DNA from: Protaetiibacter mangrovi
GTDB lineage: Bacteria; Actinomycetota; Actinomycetes; Actinomycetales; Microbacteriaceae
DNA: 64,000 bases
Assembly (NCBI RefSeq): GCF_024752305.1
Contig: NZ_JANTHX010000008.1
Coordinates: 134,825 to 198,824, forward strand
Direction of reading: 5' to 3'
The notes under the pieces: model-generated
Database searches by the model: none
What the model saw: only the letters and a program-made list of their open reading frames with translations
Told to the model about the DNA's origin: nothing
Shown here: piece after piece, positions 53,292 through 62,153 of the stretch
Layout of the letters: each line of letters opens with the position of its first letter
Numbering within the stretch: position 1 is the stretch's first letter
Made by a program: the position numbers and the translations under genes

Positions 53292-53318
53292 CCGCCCGCG
53301 CCGGTAGGATCGAGCACG

Positions 53319-54824
53319 ATGTCGCTCCCCTTCTCGCAGGCGACGGGCACCGACGTGCGCGTCCGCTTCTGCCCCTCTCCCACCGGCACCCCCCACGTCG
53401 GGATGGTGCGCACCGCGCTCTTCAACTGGGCCTACGCCCGGCACACCGGCGGCAAGCTCGTGTTCCGCGTGGAGGACACGGATGCCGCCCGCGACAGCGA
53501 GGAGAGCTACCTGCAGCTCATCGACGCGCTGAGCTGGCTCGGCATCGACTGGGATGAGGGCGTCGAGAAGGGCGGCCCGCACGGCCCCTACCGGCAGTCG
53601 CAGCGCACCGACATCTACCTCGAGCTGGTGGAGCGGCTGAAGGCCTCCGGTCACCTCTACGAGAGCTTCGTGACGCCGGAGGAGATGGAGGCGCGCAACG
53701 TCGCCGCCGGCCGCGATCCCCGCCAGGGCTACGACAACTTCGAGCGCGAGCTGACCGACGAGCAGCGGGCCGCGTTCCGCGCCGAGGGTCGGCAGCCGAG
53801 CCTGCGGCTGCGGGTTCCCGACACCGAGCTCGGCTTCCACGACCTCATCCGCGGCGAGATCACCTTCCCGGCCGGCAGCTTCACCGACTTCGTCGTGGTG
53901 CGTCCGAACGGCGCACCGCTCTACACCTTCGTGAACCCGGTCGACGACGCGCTGATGGGCGTGACGCACGTGTTCCGCGGCGAGGACATCCTCTCGTCCA
54001 CCCCCCGGCAGATCGCTCTGTATCTCGCGCTCATCGAGATCGGCGTGACCGACTTCATCCCGCAGTACGCGCACATGCCGCTCGTCTACGGCGAGGGGGC
54101 GAAGAAGCTCAGCAAGCGCGACCCCGAGTCGAACCTGTTCCACCACCGCGACCGGGGCTTCATCCCGGAGGGGCTGCTCAACTACCTGGCCCTGCTCGGC
54201 TGGTCGATCGCGGCCGACCGCGACGTGTTCTCGACGTCCGAGTTCACGGCGGCGTTCGACATCCGCGACGTGAACCCCAACCCGGCCCGCTTCGACCAGA
54301 AGAAGGCCGACGCGATCAACGGCGACCACATCCGGATGCTGGAGCCGGCCGACTTCGAGCAGCGCATCGTCCCGTATCTCGAGGGCTACCTGGCCGATCC
54401 GCCGACCGAGGCCCAGCGCGCGATCCTGCGCGAGGCGGCCCCGCTCGTGCAGGAGCGCGTCACCGTGCTCGGCGAGGCGCGCGGCATGCTCGCGTTCCTG
54501 TTCACCGACGACGACGCGCTCGAGTTCGAGGCGGATGCGCTGCCGAAGGACGTCGACGAGGCCCGCCTCGTGCTCGACGCCTCGGAGGCCGCGCTCGAGC
54601 AGCTGGACGCGTTCGGTCGGGTCGAGATCGAGGAGGCGCTGCGCGCCGCCCTGCTCGCGCCGGTCGAAGAGGGCGGGCCCGGGCTGAAGCCCCGCACCGC
54701 CTTCGGGCCGCTGCGCACCGCCATCTCCGGACGCCGCATCAGCCCGCCGCTGTTCGAGTCGATGGAGATCCTCGGCAAGGAGTCGACCCTCGCCCGGCTG
54801 GAGCGTTTCCGTCGCTCTCTCTGA
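53319..54824 (+). CDS. gltX: Glutamyl-tRNA synthetase
   Basis: A 501-residue class I aminoacyl-tRNA synthetase. The HIGH motif is HVGM in [21 protein letters not shown], and the KMSKS motif is KLSKRDPE. The catalytic domain ([30 protein letters not shown]) and the C-terminal anticodon domain are complete. ATG 53319 follows TAGGAT by eight bases. It sits just before tRNA-Gln; in actinobacteria this enzyme is normally non-discriminating and also charges tRNA-Gln with glutamate for later amidation by GatCAB. Confidence 0.96.
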   Translation: MSLPFSQATGTDVRVRFCPSPTGTPHVGMVRTALFNWAYARHTGGKLVFRVEDTDAARDSEESYLQLIDALSWLGIDWDEGVEKGGPHGPYRQSQRTDIYLELVERLKASGHLYESFVTPEEMEARNVAAGRDPRQGYDNFERELTDEQRAAFRAEGRQPSLRLRVPDTELGFHDLIRGEITFPAGSFTDFVVVRPNGAPLYTFVNPVDDALMGVTHVFRGEDILSSTPRQIALYLALIEIGVTDFIPQYAHMPLVYGEGAKKLSKRDPESNLFHHRDRGFIPEGLLNYLALLGWSIAADRDVFSTSEFTAAFDIRDVNPNPARFDQKKADAINGDHIRMLEPADFEQRIVPYLEGYLADPPTEAQRAILREAAPLVQERVTVLGEARGMLAFLFTDDDALEFEADALPKDVDEARLVLDASEAALEQLDAFGRVEIEEALRAALLAPVEEGGPGLKPRTAFGPLRTAISGRRISPPLFESMEILGKESTLARLERFRRSL

Positions 54825-54920
54825 CCCCGCGCCCGTCCGGAGCAGCCCGCTCCGTAGGGTAAAGTGTCTAGTCGGCCCGGGTCCGCCCGGGCGTCACCGC
54901 CCGGCTCCGGCCGGAACCGG

Positions 54921-54992
54921 TGGGGTATGGTGTAATTGGCAACACGGCTGATTCTGGTTCAGTTGTTCTTGGTTCGAGTCCAGGTACCCCAG
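54921..54992 (+). tRNA. tRNA-Gln (CUG)
   Basis: The sequence folds into a cloverleaf: acceptor TGGGGTA (54921-54927) pairs with TACCCCA (54985-54991); D arm with AATTGGCAA; anticodon stem CTGA/TCAG with loop TTCTGGT, anticodon CTG at 54954-54956; T arm with GGTTCGAGTCC. The CCA end is not encoded. A TAAAGT-like box about 60 bp upstream may be the promoter, and a terminator follows at 54998. Confidence 0.93.
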
Positions 54993-54997
54993 CTTCG

Positions 54998-55021
54998 AAA
55001 CCCTCGCTCCGGCGGGGGTTT
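54998..55021. terminator. Terminator of tRNA-Gln
   Basis: AAACCCTCGC pairs with GCGGGGGTTT around TCCG, followed by a short T/C run (CTTC). It starts six bases after the tRNA. Confidence 0.75.
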
Positions 55022-55090
55022 CTTCGTGTCCGGGGTTCTTCGCGGGGGCCGCTTCCGCGGTGCACGGCATGCGCGCGTCTCGGCTTCATT

Positions 55091-55124
55091 CAAGAGTTTC
55101 GTGACGCTCGTCACAAAACTCTTG
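55091..55124. promoter_or_regulatory. 34-bp inverted repeat with CRP/GlxR-like core before the ABC operon
   Basis: Arms CAAGAGTTTCGTGAC and GTCACAAAACTCTTG (one mismatch in 15) flank GCTC. The core CGTGACGCTCGTCACA (55100-55115) fits the CRP-family pattern TGTGA-N6-TCACA. A -35-like TTGACA (55122-55127) overlaps its end. It lies 132 bp before the binding-protein ATG, in a 230-bp gap with nothing else recognised. Confidence 0.6.
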
Positions 55125-55255
55125 ACAATCATCGGGGGGTGCCAGACCATGACTCTGTCAACACGGTGAGGTGTCGACCGCGCGGTGAGGGACTCGTCGT
55201 GGCGGTCCGACGCAGCATCGCGCGGACGCCCACCCCACAACGAGAGGCCTGTTCG

Positions 55256-56279
55256 ATGAAGAAAGCCCTGACCGCCCTCGCGCTCGGCGCCGCAGCCGCC
55301 CTGGCGCTGACCGGGTGCACCGACTCCGCCGCGGGTCCGTCCACCGCCCCGACCGACTCCTCCTCGGGCGAGCTGCGCACGGTCCGCGTCGCCGCCCTCC
55401 CGATCGCCGAGACGGGCGCCCTGTGGGCCGCCCCTCCCGATCGCCGAGACGGGCGCCCTGTGGGCCGCCATGGACGAGGGGATCTTCGCCGACCACGGCC
55501 TCGAGATCGAGGTGGTGCCCGCCCAGGGCGGTGCCCAGGCCATCCCGGGCCTCGTCAACGGCGACATCGAGTTCGCCATCGGCCAGCCCTTCGGACCGTT
55601 CCGTGCCGAGCTCGCCGACCTCGGCGCACCGATCATCGGCAACTACGCGAGCGCGCTCCCCGAGAGCGAGGGCAAAGACGTCAACGCGGTCGTCGCGCTG
55701 GCATCGTCCGGGATCACCGGGCCCGCCGACCTGGCCGGCAAGCGGGTCTCGGTCAACAGCCTCGGCGCCGCGGGAGACGTGACCATCATGAAGGCGGTGG
55801 AGGACGCCGGCGGCGACCCGTCGACGATCCAGTTCGTCGAGGTCGCGTTCCCCGACGCCCAGGCGCAGCTCGAAGCCGGCAACATCGACGCTGCATGGGT
55901 GCCCGATCCCTTCATGTCGCAGATCGCCGGGAGCGGCGGCACGATCGTGGTCTACCCCTATCAGGCGACCATCCCCGGCCTCTCGCTGCTCACCAACATC
56001 ACGACCCAGAAGCTCATCGACGACGACCCGGAGCTGGTGTCCGACTACGCGGCCGCCATGAAGGAGGCGCTCGACTGGGCGCAGCAGAACCCGGATGCGG
56101 TGCGCGCGGCGATCGTGAAGAACATGGGCATCCCGGAGGCCGCTGCCGCCGGGATCACCCTGCCGGTGTTCACCGCCGAGGTCGATCAGAACGGCATCGA
56201 GCAGCTCGCCGACCTGGCCGTGAAGTTCGGGGTGCTCCCCGAGACGCCCGACTTCTCGAAGGTGTTCAGCATCCAGTAG
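55256..56279 (+). pseudogene. NMT1/THI5-type ABC substrate-binding lipoprotein, frameshifted by a 37-bp duplication
   Basis: Conceptually a lipoprotein of about 328 residues that delivers a small ligand to the adjacent ABC importer. The signal peptide and lipobox (ALALTGCTDS) are in the first frame. After VRVAALPIAETGALWAA an exact 37-bp tandem duplication (55395-55469) shifts the frame; the second frame continues with MDEGIFADHGLEIEVVPAQGG, LVNGDIEFAIGQPFG, DLAGKRVSVNSLGA and AAWVPDPFMSQIA up to 56279. Removing one copy gives a continuous protein. As read, the first frame is a fragment and the second lacks a signal peptide, so the importer would be non-functional unless the duplication reverts. 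Confidence 0.88.
55395..55469. repeat. Exact 37-bp tandem duplication in the binding-protein gene
   Basis: Positions 55395-55431 and 55432-55468 are identical, and one further base matches. The unit contains CCCGATCGCCGAGACGGGCG. Unit length is 3n+1, as for the 40-bp duplication at 22892. Confidence 0.93.
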
Positions 56280-56288
56280 TGGACGGAC

Positions 56289-56325
56289 GGGTGCGGGGTG
56301 CCTCACCCTGAGGTACCCCGCACCC
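56289..56325. other. Extended hairpin between binding-protein and permease genes
   Basis: GGGTGCGGGGT pairs with ACCCCGCACCC (11 bp) and inside it CCTCA with TGAGG around CCC, nearly continuous. It lies 10 bases behind the binding-protein stop and probably reduces expression of the downstream permeases, like the hairpin at 41902. Confidence 0.75.
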
Positions 56326-56365
56326 GCGTCTCGCCCGTCGTCCATCCGCCCACCGGAAGAGATCC

Positions 56366-57193
56366 ATGACCACCGCCCGTGTCGCGCCCCCCACCCGGAT
56401 GCGTGCCCGTCGGCAGACGCACCGCATCCGCAAGGTCGTGCTCGGCGTCGCCGGACTGCTCGGCTTCCTCGCGACCTGGCAGCTCATCCCCGCCCTCGGC
56501 ATCGTCGACCCGCGCTTCCTGCCGCCCGCGAGCGAGGTGCTCGCGCAGCTCGGCCACCAGTTCGTCGACCTCGAGTTCTGGCGCAACGTCGGCCGCACCC
56601 TCACCACCTGGGGCATCGGGCTGCTCATCGCGACCGTCGCGGCGGTCGCGCTCGGCACCGTCGTGGGGCTCGTGCCGTACCTGCGGCGCCTCACCCACAC
56701 CACGGTCGAGTTCCTGCGGCCGATCCCCTCGGTCGCGCTCATCCCGCTCGCGATCCTGCTGTTCGGCTTCCAGGTGCCCGCCGCGCTGCTGATCGTCGTC
56801 TACGCGAGCTTCTGGCAGGTCTTCGTGCAGGTGCTCTACGGGGTGGCGGATGTCGACACGGTCGCGCGCGACACCGCGCGCAGCTTCGGCCTCACCCGCG
56901 CCGAGCGCTTCCGCGAACTCGTGCTGCCCACGGCCCTGCCCTACATCATGACCGGGCTGCGGCTCGCGGCGGCCGTCGCCCTCATCCTCACGGTCACCGC
57001 GGAGCTGCTGATCGGCATCCCCGGCATCGGCCGGGTCATCGTCTTCGCGCGCAGCGCCGGCGACGTCACCACGGTCTACGTCTACGTGGTCGTCGCGGGA
57101 CTGCTCGGGCTGATCGTCAACCTGGTGTTCCGCGTGATCGAGAGGCGCGCGCTCTTCTGGCACCAGTCGGTCCGCGGGGAGGACGCGGCATGA
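56366..57193 (+). CDS. ABC importer permease (NitT/TauT type), first
   Basis: A 275-residue BPD_transp_1 permease with about six helices. The EAA loop that contacts the ATPase is DTARSFGLTRAERFRELVLPTALPYIMTG. It belongs to the nitrate/sulfonate/taurine class. The ATG at 56366 follows GGAAGAG. It overlaps the second permease gene (ATGA). Confidence 0.9.
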   Translation: MTTARVAPPTRMRARRQTHRIRKVVLGVAGLLGFLATWQLIPALGIVDPRFLPPASEVLAQLGHQFVDLEFWRNVGRTLTTWGIGLLIATVAAVALGTVVGLVPYLRRLTHTTVEFLRPIPSVALIPLAILLFGFQVPAALLIVVYASFWQVFVQVLYGVADVDTVARDTARSFGLTRAERFRELVLPTALPYIMTGLRLAAAVALILTVTAELLIGIPGIGRVIVFARSAGDVTTVYVYVVVAGLLGLIVNLVFRVIERRALFWHQSVRGEDAA

Positions 57194-58014
57194 CGGCCGC
57201 GATCCGCACCGCGGCGACCCCGCGTCGCGTCGCCGCGGGCTGGCGTCGGGTGCTCGAGAGCATCTGGTTCGCCGTCGGGTTCCCGCTCCTGCTGCTCGTC
57301 GTCTGGGGCATCTGGGCGACCGTGGCGCCGCAGAAGTTCTTCCCCGATCCGGTCACGATCATCCGGGCGTTCGTCGACACCTGGATCGGGCCGGCGTTCG
57401 TCGAGGACGTGCTGCCGAGCCTCGCCCGGCTCGGGGTCGGCATCGTGCTCTCGATCGTCGTCGGCGTCGCCGCGGGCACCGTCATCGGTCTGGTCCGGTG
57501 GATGCGCGAGCTGCTCGAGCCGACGCTCGAGTTCTTCCGGGCGATCCCGCCGCCCGTGCTCGTGCCGATCCTCATGCTGATCTTCGGCCCGCAGGACGCG
57601 ACCCGTGTGCTCGTGATCGTGGCGGGAGCCGTCTGGCCGGTGCTGCTGAACACCATCGAGGGCGTGCGGTCGACGGACTCCGTCATGACCGAGACCGCGC
57701 GTTCCTACGCGCTGACGTTCGGCGAGCGCATCCGCTTCCTGGTGCTGCCCGCGGCGAGCCCGCGGATCATGGCGGGTGTGCGCCAGTCGCTGTCGGTCGC
57801 GCTGATCCTCATGGTGATCTCGGAGATGTTCAACAACTCCGAGGGGCTCGGCTACCGGATCACCTACTTCCAGACGAACTACCTGATCGCCCAGATGTGG
57901 AGCGGCATCCTGCTGCTCGGCCTCGTCGGCGTGCTGCTCGCCGCGATCTTCGGGTTCGTCGAGCGACGGGTGCTGGCCTGGTACCACGGAATCAAGGAGG
58001 TGGAGCGTGCCTGA
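57190..58014 (+). CDS. ABC importer permease (NitT/TauT type), second
   Basis: A 274-residue BPD_transp_1 permease, six helices predicted, EAA loop TARSYALTFGERIRFLVLPAASPRIMAG. Together with the first permease it probably forms a heterodimer, which is less usual than the homodimers of SsuC/TauC. Its end overlaps the ATPase start by eight bases. Confidence 0.9.
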   Translation: MTAAIRTAATPRRVAAGWRRVLESIWFAVGFPLLLLVVWGIWATVAPQKFFPDPVTIIRAFVDTWIGPAFVEDVLPSLARLGVGIVLSIVVGVAAGTVIGLVRWMRELLEPTLEFFRAIPPPVLVPILMLIFGPQDATRVLVIVAGAVWPVLLNTIEGVRSTDSVMTETARSYALTFGERIRFLVLPAASPRIMAGVRQSLSVALILMVISEMFNNSEGLGYRITYFQTNYLIAQMWSGILLLGLVGVLLAAIFGFVERRVLAWYHGIKEVERA

Positions 58015-58807
58015 CACGCTGCTCGAGGTCGAGAACCTCAAGAAGGTGTACGAGTCGTCGACGGGCGTCGTCGAGGCGATCGGCGACATCAGCTTCACCA
58101 TGCGGCGCGGCGAGCTCGTGTGCATCGTCGGGCCCTCCGGATGCGGCAAGACGACGCTGCTGAAGTGCATCGCGGGCCTGCTGGCCCCCACCTCCGGGCG
58201 GATCGAGCTCGACGGCGTCGGCGTCACGAGCCCCCCGCCGAGCATGGCGCTCGTCTTCCAGGAGTACGGGCGCAGCCTCTACCCGTGGCTGACGGTGCGG
58301 GCCAACGTCGAACTGCCGCTGCGGCACACGGCGCTCGCCAAGGACGACCGCGCGCGGCTCGTCGACGACGCGCTGCGGGCCGTGGGTCTCGACCACGCCG
58401 CGGGCAGCTACCCCTGGCAGCTCTCGGGCGGGATGCAGCAGCGCGTGGCGATCGCGCGCGCCGTCGCCTACCAGCCCGAGGTGCTCATCATGGACGAGCC
58501 GTTCGCGGCGGTGGACGCGCAGACCCGCGCAGACCTCGAGGACCTGGTGCGCACCCTGCACCGCGAGCGCGGCATGTCGATCCTGTTCGTCACGCACGAC
58601 ATCGACGAGTCCGTGTACCTCGGCGAGCGGGTCATCGTGCTCTCGAAGTCGCCCACCTGGGTGCAGGAGGACCTCCCGATCGATCTCGCCCCCGAGCGCG
58701 ATCAGATCGCCACCCGGGCGCTTCCGCGCTTCACCGAGCTGCGCACCCACGTCTACGAGCAGATCCAGCGGGCCAAGCGCGGCGAGGCGGTGCGACCCTC
58801 CGCCTGA
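58007..58807 (+). CDS. ABC importer ATPase (NitT/TauT type)
   Basis: A 266-residue ATPase: Walker A GPSGCGKTTLL, Q-loop VFQEYGRSLYPWLTV, signature LSGGMQQRVAIARA, Walker B VLIMDEPFAAVD, switch histidine in VTHDIDE. Length and the aromatic residue after the Q-loop fit the SsuB/TauB group. GTG 58007 overlaps the permease end and has AAGGAGG about nine bases upstream. Ligand unknown; the neighbouring PaaX may point to aromatic or amino compounds, but weakly. Confidence 0.92.
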   Translation: MPDTLLEVENLKKVYESSTGVVEAIGDISFTMRRGELVCIVGPSGCGKTTLLKCIAGLLAPTSGRIELDGVGVTSPPPSMALVFQEYGRSLYPWLTVRANVELPLRHTALAKDDRARLVDDALRAVGLDHAAGSYPWQLSGGMQQRVAIARAVAYQPEVLIMDEPFAAVDAQTRADLEDLVRTLHRERGMSILFVTHDIDESVYLGERVIVLSKSPTWVQEDLPIDLAPERDQIATRALPRFTELRTHVYEQIQRAKRGEAVRPSA

Positions 58808-58848
58808 ATCCCGCTCGGCGGGTCGGCTTTCCGGCGAAGATGTGAACC

Positions 58849-59682
58849 ATGCAGAGTCGTGCGCCCAAGCAGCTGCTCCTCGCCTTCCTCGGCGAGTTCG
58901 TGCTCGACCGCCACGACGGACCCGTGCGGGCGAGCGTGATCCTCGAGGTGCTCGAGGGCGCGGGGGTCGCGGCGCCCGCCGCGCGCGCGACGCTCGACCG
59001 GATGACCGAGCGCGGTCTGCTCAGGCGCCAGCGCCGCGGGCGCGAGATCGAGTTCCTGCTGACCCCCGAGGCGGAGGCGGTGCTCCACGAGGGCGGTCAG
59101 CGCGTCTACGATCTGGACCCCTTCGCCCCGCACGGCTCCGGGTGGACGCTCGTGACCTTCACCCTGCCCGAGGGGCAGCGCACGCTGCGTCACCGCCTGC
59201 GGGCGGCGCTCACCTGGTCGGGCTTCGCGCCGTTGCGCGACGGCCTGTGGCTCGCGCCCGGTGACGTCGACCTCGCGGCGGCGCTCGACCCGCTGCGCGC
59301 CGACCTCCCGGACGGATCGATCACCGCGTTCCGAGCCAGCGAGCTGCCCGGTTTCTCCATGGCGCGTTCGGTGCGCGACGCCTGGGATGTCGAGGGCATC
59401 CGGATGGCGCACCTCGCGTTCATCGACACCTGGGGTCGCGCCGGCTCCACGGACGGCAGCGGCAACCCGATCTCGGCGCGCACGATGCTCGTCGCCGACT
59501 GGCTCGCCCTGCTGCGCAGCGATCCGCGCCTTCCCCGCGAGTTCATGGACGCCGACTGGCCCGCCGATCGCGCCTACGCCGTGCACCGCGCGCGGCATGA
59601 GGAGCTCGACGCGGCGGCGGATGAGGCGTTCGCCCGCCTGGTGGGGGCGCGCGACCCCGGGCCCACCGTCGCCGCGCCGTAG
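58849..59682 (+). CDS. PaaX-family transcriptional regulator
   Basis: A 277-residue PaaX-type regulator: N-terminal winged helix (LLLAFLGEFVLDRHDGPVRASVILEVLE, ARATLDRMTERGLLRRQRRG), central ferredoxin-like and PaaX C-terminal domains. E. coli PaaX senses phenylacetyl-CoA; many actinobacterial homologues control other pathways. ATG 58849 lies seven bases behind GAAGAT. Being next to the ABC importer it may regulate it. Confidence 0.85.
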   Translation: MQSRAPKQLLLAFLGEFVLDRHDGPVRASVILEVLEGAGVAAPAARATLDRMTERGLLRRQRRGREIEFLLTPEAEAVLHEGGQRVYDLDPFAPHGSGWTLVTFTLPEGQRTLRHRLRAALTWSGFAPLRDGLWLAPGDVDLAAALDPLRADLPDGSITAFRASELPGFSMARSVRDAWDVEGIRMAHLAFIDTWGRAGSTDGSGNPISARTMLVADWLALLRSDPRLPREFMDADWPADRAYAVHRARHEELDAAADEAFARLVGARDPGPTVAAP

Positions 59683-59761
59683 GCGCACGACCCGGACATG
59701 GGGACTGCTCCCCGCGTCGCCGGTTCGTGTCGCCGCCGCTGCACCGGGCAGACTCTTCCTC

Positions 59762-60685
59762 ATGTCCTCAACCCAGCAGCCCGGCTCCGCCGGCGACGAG
59801 CAGATCCCGCCCATCCCTCCCGCACCGCCCGTGAATCCCTACGCGGCCCCCGCGAACCCGTACGCGGCCCCGCCTGCGCCGGGCTACGCCGCCGCCCCGG
59901 CCGGGCCCTCGCGCTTCAACGTGCCGGGGCTCGTCTCGCTCATCGTCGGCGGGGTCGCGTTCCTGTTCGGCATCACGATCGGCTGGATCCCCTTCGTCGG
60001 GTTCTTCTTCGTGTTCCTCGCGCTCGTGGGCGTCGTGCTCGGCATCGTCGGGTTCGTCGTCAAGGACAAGGCGAGGGCGCTGGCCATCGCGGGCACCATC
60101 GTCTCGGGTGTGGCCCTGCTGCTGACGGCGGTCATCAGCGTCGTCATGCTGCTCTTCGTCACGAGCGTCTCGAACGCGGTCGACGACTTCGGCCCCGACG
60201 CACCCGTGATCACCGACCCCGAGGGCGGCACGGGGGAGGTCGACGGGGGTTTCGGCTCGATCGACGACCCGGGCTCGCCGGGTGACGTCATCACCTTCAC
60301 CGACATCGAGGGCGCCGACGAGTGGCAGGTCGTGGTCGGCTCCTCCACCCTCGACGGCACCGCCGACGTCATGGCGGCCGACGAGTTCAACCTGGAGCCC
60401 GAGGCCGGGAACCAGTACGTGATCGTGCCCATCACGGTGACCTACCTCGGATCCGACACCGGCTCCGCCTATCTGCTGCTCACCGAGTTCGTCGGGGCGG
60501 ACGGGATGCTGTACGACAGCAGCTACGCGAGCTACCCGAACTCGATCTACGACACCCCCGACCTCACCCCCGGGGCGAGCGCCGACATCGACCTCGTGTT
60601 CGAGGTGCCGAGCAGCGCGGTGACCGGCGGCATGCTCTCCGTCTCGTCGATCTGGACCGACTCGATCTACATCGCGCTCGACTGA
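59762..60685 (+). CDS. Membrane-anchored protein with Pro/Tyr-rich N-terminus and DUF4352-like domain
   Basis: A 307-residue protein. The N-terminus is Pro/Ala/Tyr-rich with repeated NPYAAP units (about residues 25-45), then two or three helices (LVSLIVGGVAFLFGITIGWIP, FFFVFLALVGVVLGIVGFVV, AIAGTIVSGVALLLTAVISVV), an acidic Gly linker and an outside beta domain (about 170-307: VITFTDIEGADEWQVVVG, YVIVPITVTYLG) that resembles DUF4352. ATG 59762 lies seven bases behind CAGACT. Function unknown. Confidence 0.7.
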   Translation: MSSTQQPGSAGDEQIPPIPPAPPVNPYAAPANPYAAPPAPGYAAAPAGPSRFNVPGLVSLIVGGVAFLFGITIGWIPFVGFFFVFLALVGVVLGIVGFVVKDKARALAIAGTIVSGVALLLTAVISVVMLLFVTSVSNAVDDFGPDAPVITDPEGGTGEVDGGFGSIDDPGSPGDVITFTDIEGADEWQVVVGSSTLDGTADVMAADEFNLEPEAGNQYVIVPITVTYLGSDTGSAYLLLTEFVGADGMLYDSSYASYPNSIYDTPDLTPGASADIDLVFEVPSSAVTGGMLSVSSIWTDSIYIALD

Positions 60686-60779
60686 GCGGCTCCGCCCGTC
60701 GGCCCCCATCACCTCAGGCGGGTGGGGGCCGACGGCGTCGCGCGGGTATCGTCGGGTGCCAGCGTGGGAAGGAGGCCGG

Positions 60780-61457
60780 ATGGAGGTGCTCGGCGTCCTC
60801 CTGCCGCTCGCCATCGGGGTGGCGTTCTCGAGCGTGCCGATCATGGCGATGATCGTGCTGCTGCTCTCGCCGCGCGGACAGGCGTCCGGTCTCGCCTACC
60901 TGCTCGGCTACGCCGTCGGCCTCGCGGGCGTGACGGTCGGCTTCACCGCCGGGCTGCGGGCGATCCCGAGCGAGGGCGCGGCGCCGTCGCCGCTCGTGAT
61001 CGGGGTCGCGGAGATCGTGCTCGGCGTGCTCGGCGTGGTCTTCGCGGGCGTGTCCTTCCGGCGCGCGCGCGCCAGGCGGCTCGCCGCCACGACGCCTCCC
61101 CAGCTGCCCGCATGGTTGAAGCGCGTCGCCCGCTTCGGGCCGGTGCCGTCGTTCGTGGTCGGGATCGTCCTGAACCTGCGCCCCAAGGCGCTCGTGCTGG
61201 CCACCGCCGCGGCTCTCGCCCTGAACGGCGGCGAACTCACGCCCGTGTCGTGGACGATCGACACCGCGATCTACCTCGTGATCGGCCTGTCGACGGTCGC
61301 CGCGCCCGTCATCGTCGTCTGGCGCTCGGGGGAGCGCGCCCGCGAGGTGCTCGAGCGCGCGGACCGCTGGTTGGCCCGCAACAGCTACATCGTGACCTCG
61401 GTCGTGATCCTGATGGTCGGCGTCGTGCTGATCGGCGACGGGCTCACCCGCCTGTAG
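60780..61457 (+). CDS. GAP/Sap-family membrane protein
   Basis: A 225-residue protein with six predicted helices and a basic central loop (FRRARARRLAATTPPQLPAWLKRV). It resembles the GAP (GPL-addressing protein)/Sap family that helps place glycolipids on the surface of mycobacteria, a branch related to LysE-type exporters. ATG 60780 has AAGGAGG five bases upstream. Role in this organism is unknown. Confidence 0.75.
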   Translation: MEVLGVLLPLAIGVAFSSVPIMAMIVLLLSPRGQASGLAYLLGYAVGLAGVTVGFTAGLRAIPSEGAAPSPLVIGVAEIVLGVLGVVFAGVSFRRARARRLAATTPPQLPAWLKRVARFGPVPSFVVGIVLNLRPKALVLATAAALALNGGELTPVSWTIDTAIYLVIGLSTVAAPVIVVWRSGERAREVLERADRWLARNSYIVTSVVILMVGVVLIGDGLTRL

Positions 61458-61464
61458 GGCGGGT
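61446..61464. terminator. Short bidirectional hairpin between converging genes
   Basis: ACCCGCC-TGTAG-GGCGGGT overlaps the stop region of the GAP gene and touches the stop of the convergent metallo-hydrolase gene. Confidence 0.5.
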
Positions 61465-62105
61465 CAGAGGTCGATCGACTCGCCGGGCTCGAGTACCGTG
61501 AACTCGCCGCCGTTCTGCTCGGTCGCCCACTGCAGGCGATCGCTCTGCATCTTCTTCCCGGCGACCGAGAGGGTCATGTCGTGCACGGGGAAGGCGCGGC
61601 GCGGCTTCACGGCGAGCACGTAGTCCATCGCCTCCCCGATCTTCAGCCAGGGGGCGCCGACCGGTGCCGCGAGCAGCTCGACCTCGACACCGGGCTCGGT
61701 GTACGAGTCGCCCGGGTAGAAGAGCTCGTCGTCGACGAGCACCCCCACGTTGTCGATCACCGGGATCGAGGAGTGGATGACGTTGTGCGTCTCACCGAAG
61801 AACCGCAGCGTGAACGGCTCGACCTCGACGGTGTCGCCGCCGTGCACGACCTCGACCTCGATGTCGGACGCGCTCGCGGCATCCGCCACTCCCTGCGGAC
61901 CGATCACACGGGCGTCGGGGTTCGCGGCGAGCAGTTCGCGCACGCGGTCGGCCGAGAAGTGGTCGGCGTGCTCGTGGGTGAGCACGATGGCGACCACACC
62001 GGAGGTCTCGGGCAGCGTCGCGAGGAACGAGCCCGGGTCGATCACGAGCCGGGCCGAGCCCTTGCTGACGACCAGGCAGGAGTGCTCGTACTTGGTGACG
62101 TTCAT
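61464..62105 (-). CDS. Metallo-beta-lactamase-fold hydrolase (UlaG-like)
   Basis: A 213-residue MBL-fold hydrolase with the zinc motif THEHADHFS and later metal ligands in GETHNVIHSS, PGDSYT and FPVHDMTLS. The first residues KYEHSCLVV fit the UlaG/YtnP-like branch, where the substrate may be a lactone or phosphodiester. The start at 62105 follows TAGGGT by seven bases. Divergent from the esterase gene. Confidence 0.83.
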   Translation of the reverse strand: MNVTKYEHSCLVVSKGSARLVIDPGSFLATLPETSGVVAIVLTHEHADHFSADRVRELLAANPDARVIGPQGVADAASASDIEVEVVHGGDTVEVEPFTLRFFGETHNVIHSSIPVIDNVGVLVDDELFYPGDSYTEPGVEVELLAAPVGAPWLKIGEAMDYVLAVKPRRAFPVHDMTLSVAGKKMQSDRLQWATEQNGGEFTVLEPGESIDL

Positions 62106-62153
62106 GATGCCGACCCTATGCCTTTAGGGTGAGTGGCGACCCGAGGAGGAGCC

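Noticed and set aside
54920-55255. Open frame starting inside the tRNA and running into the binding-protein gene
   Set aside because: It begins in tRNA-Gln and its terminator; the true start is the ATG at 55256 with a lipoprotein signal.
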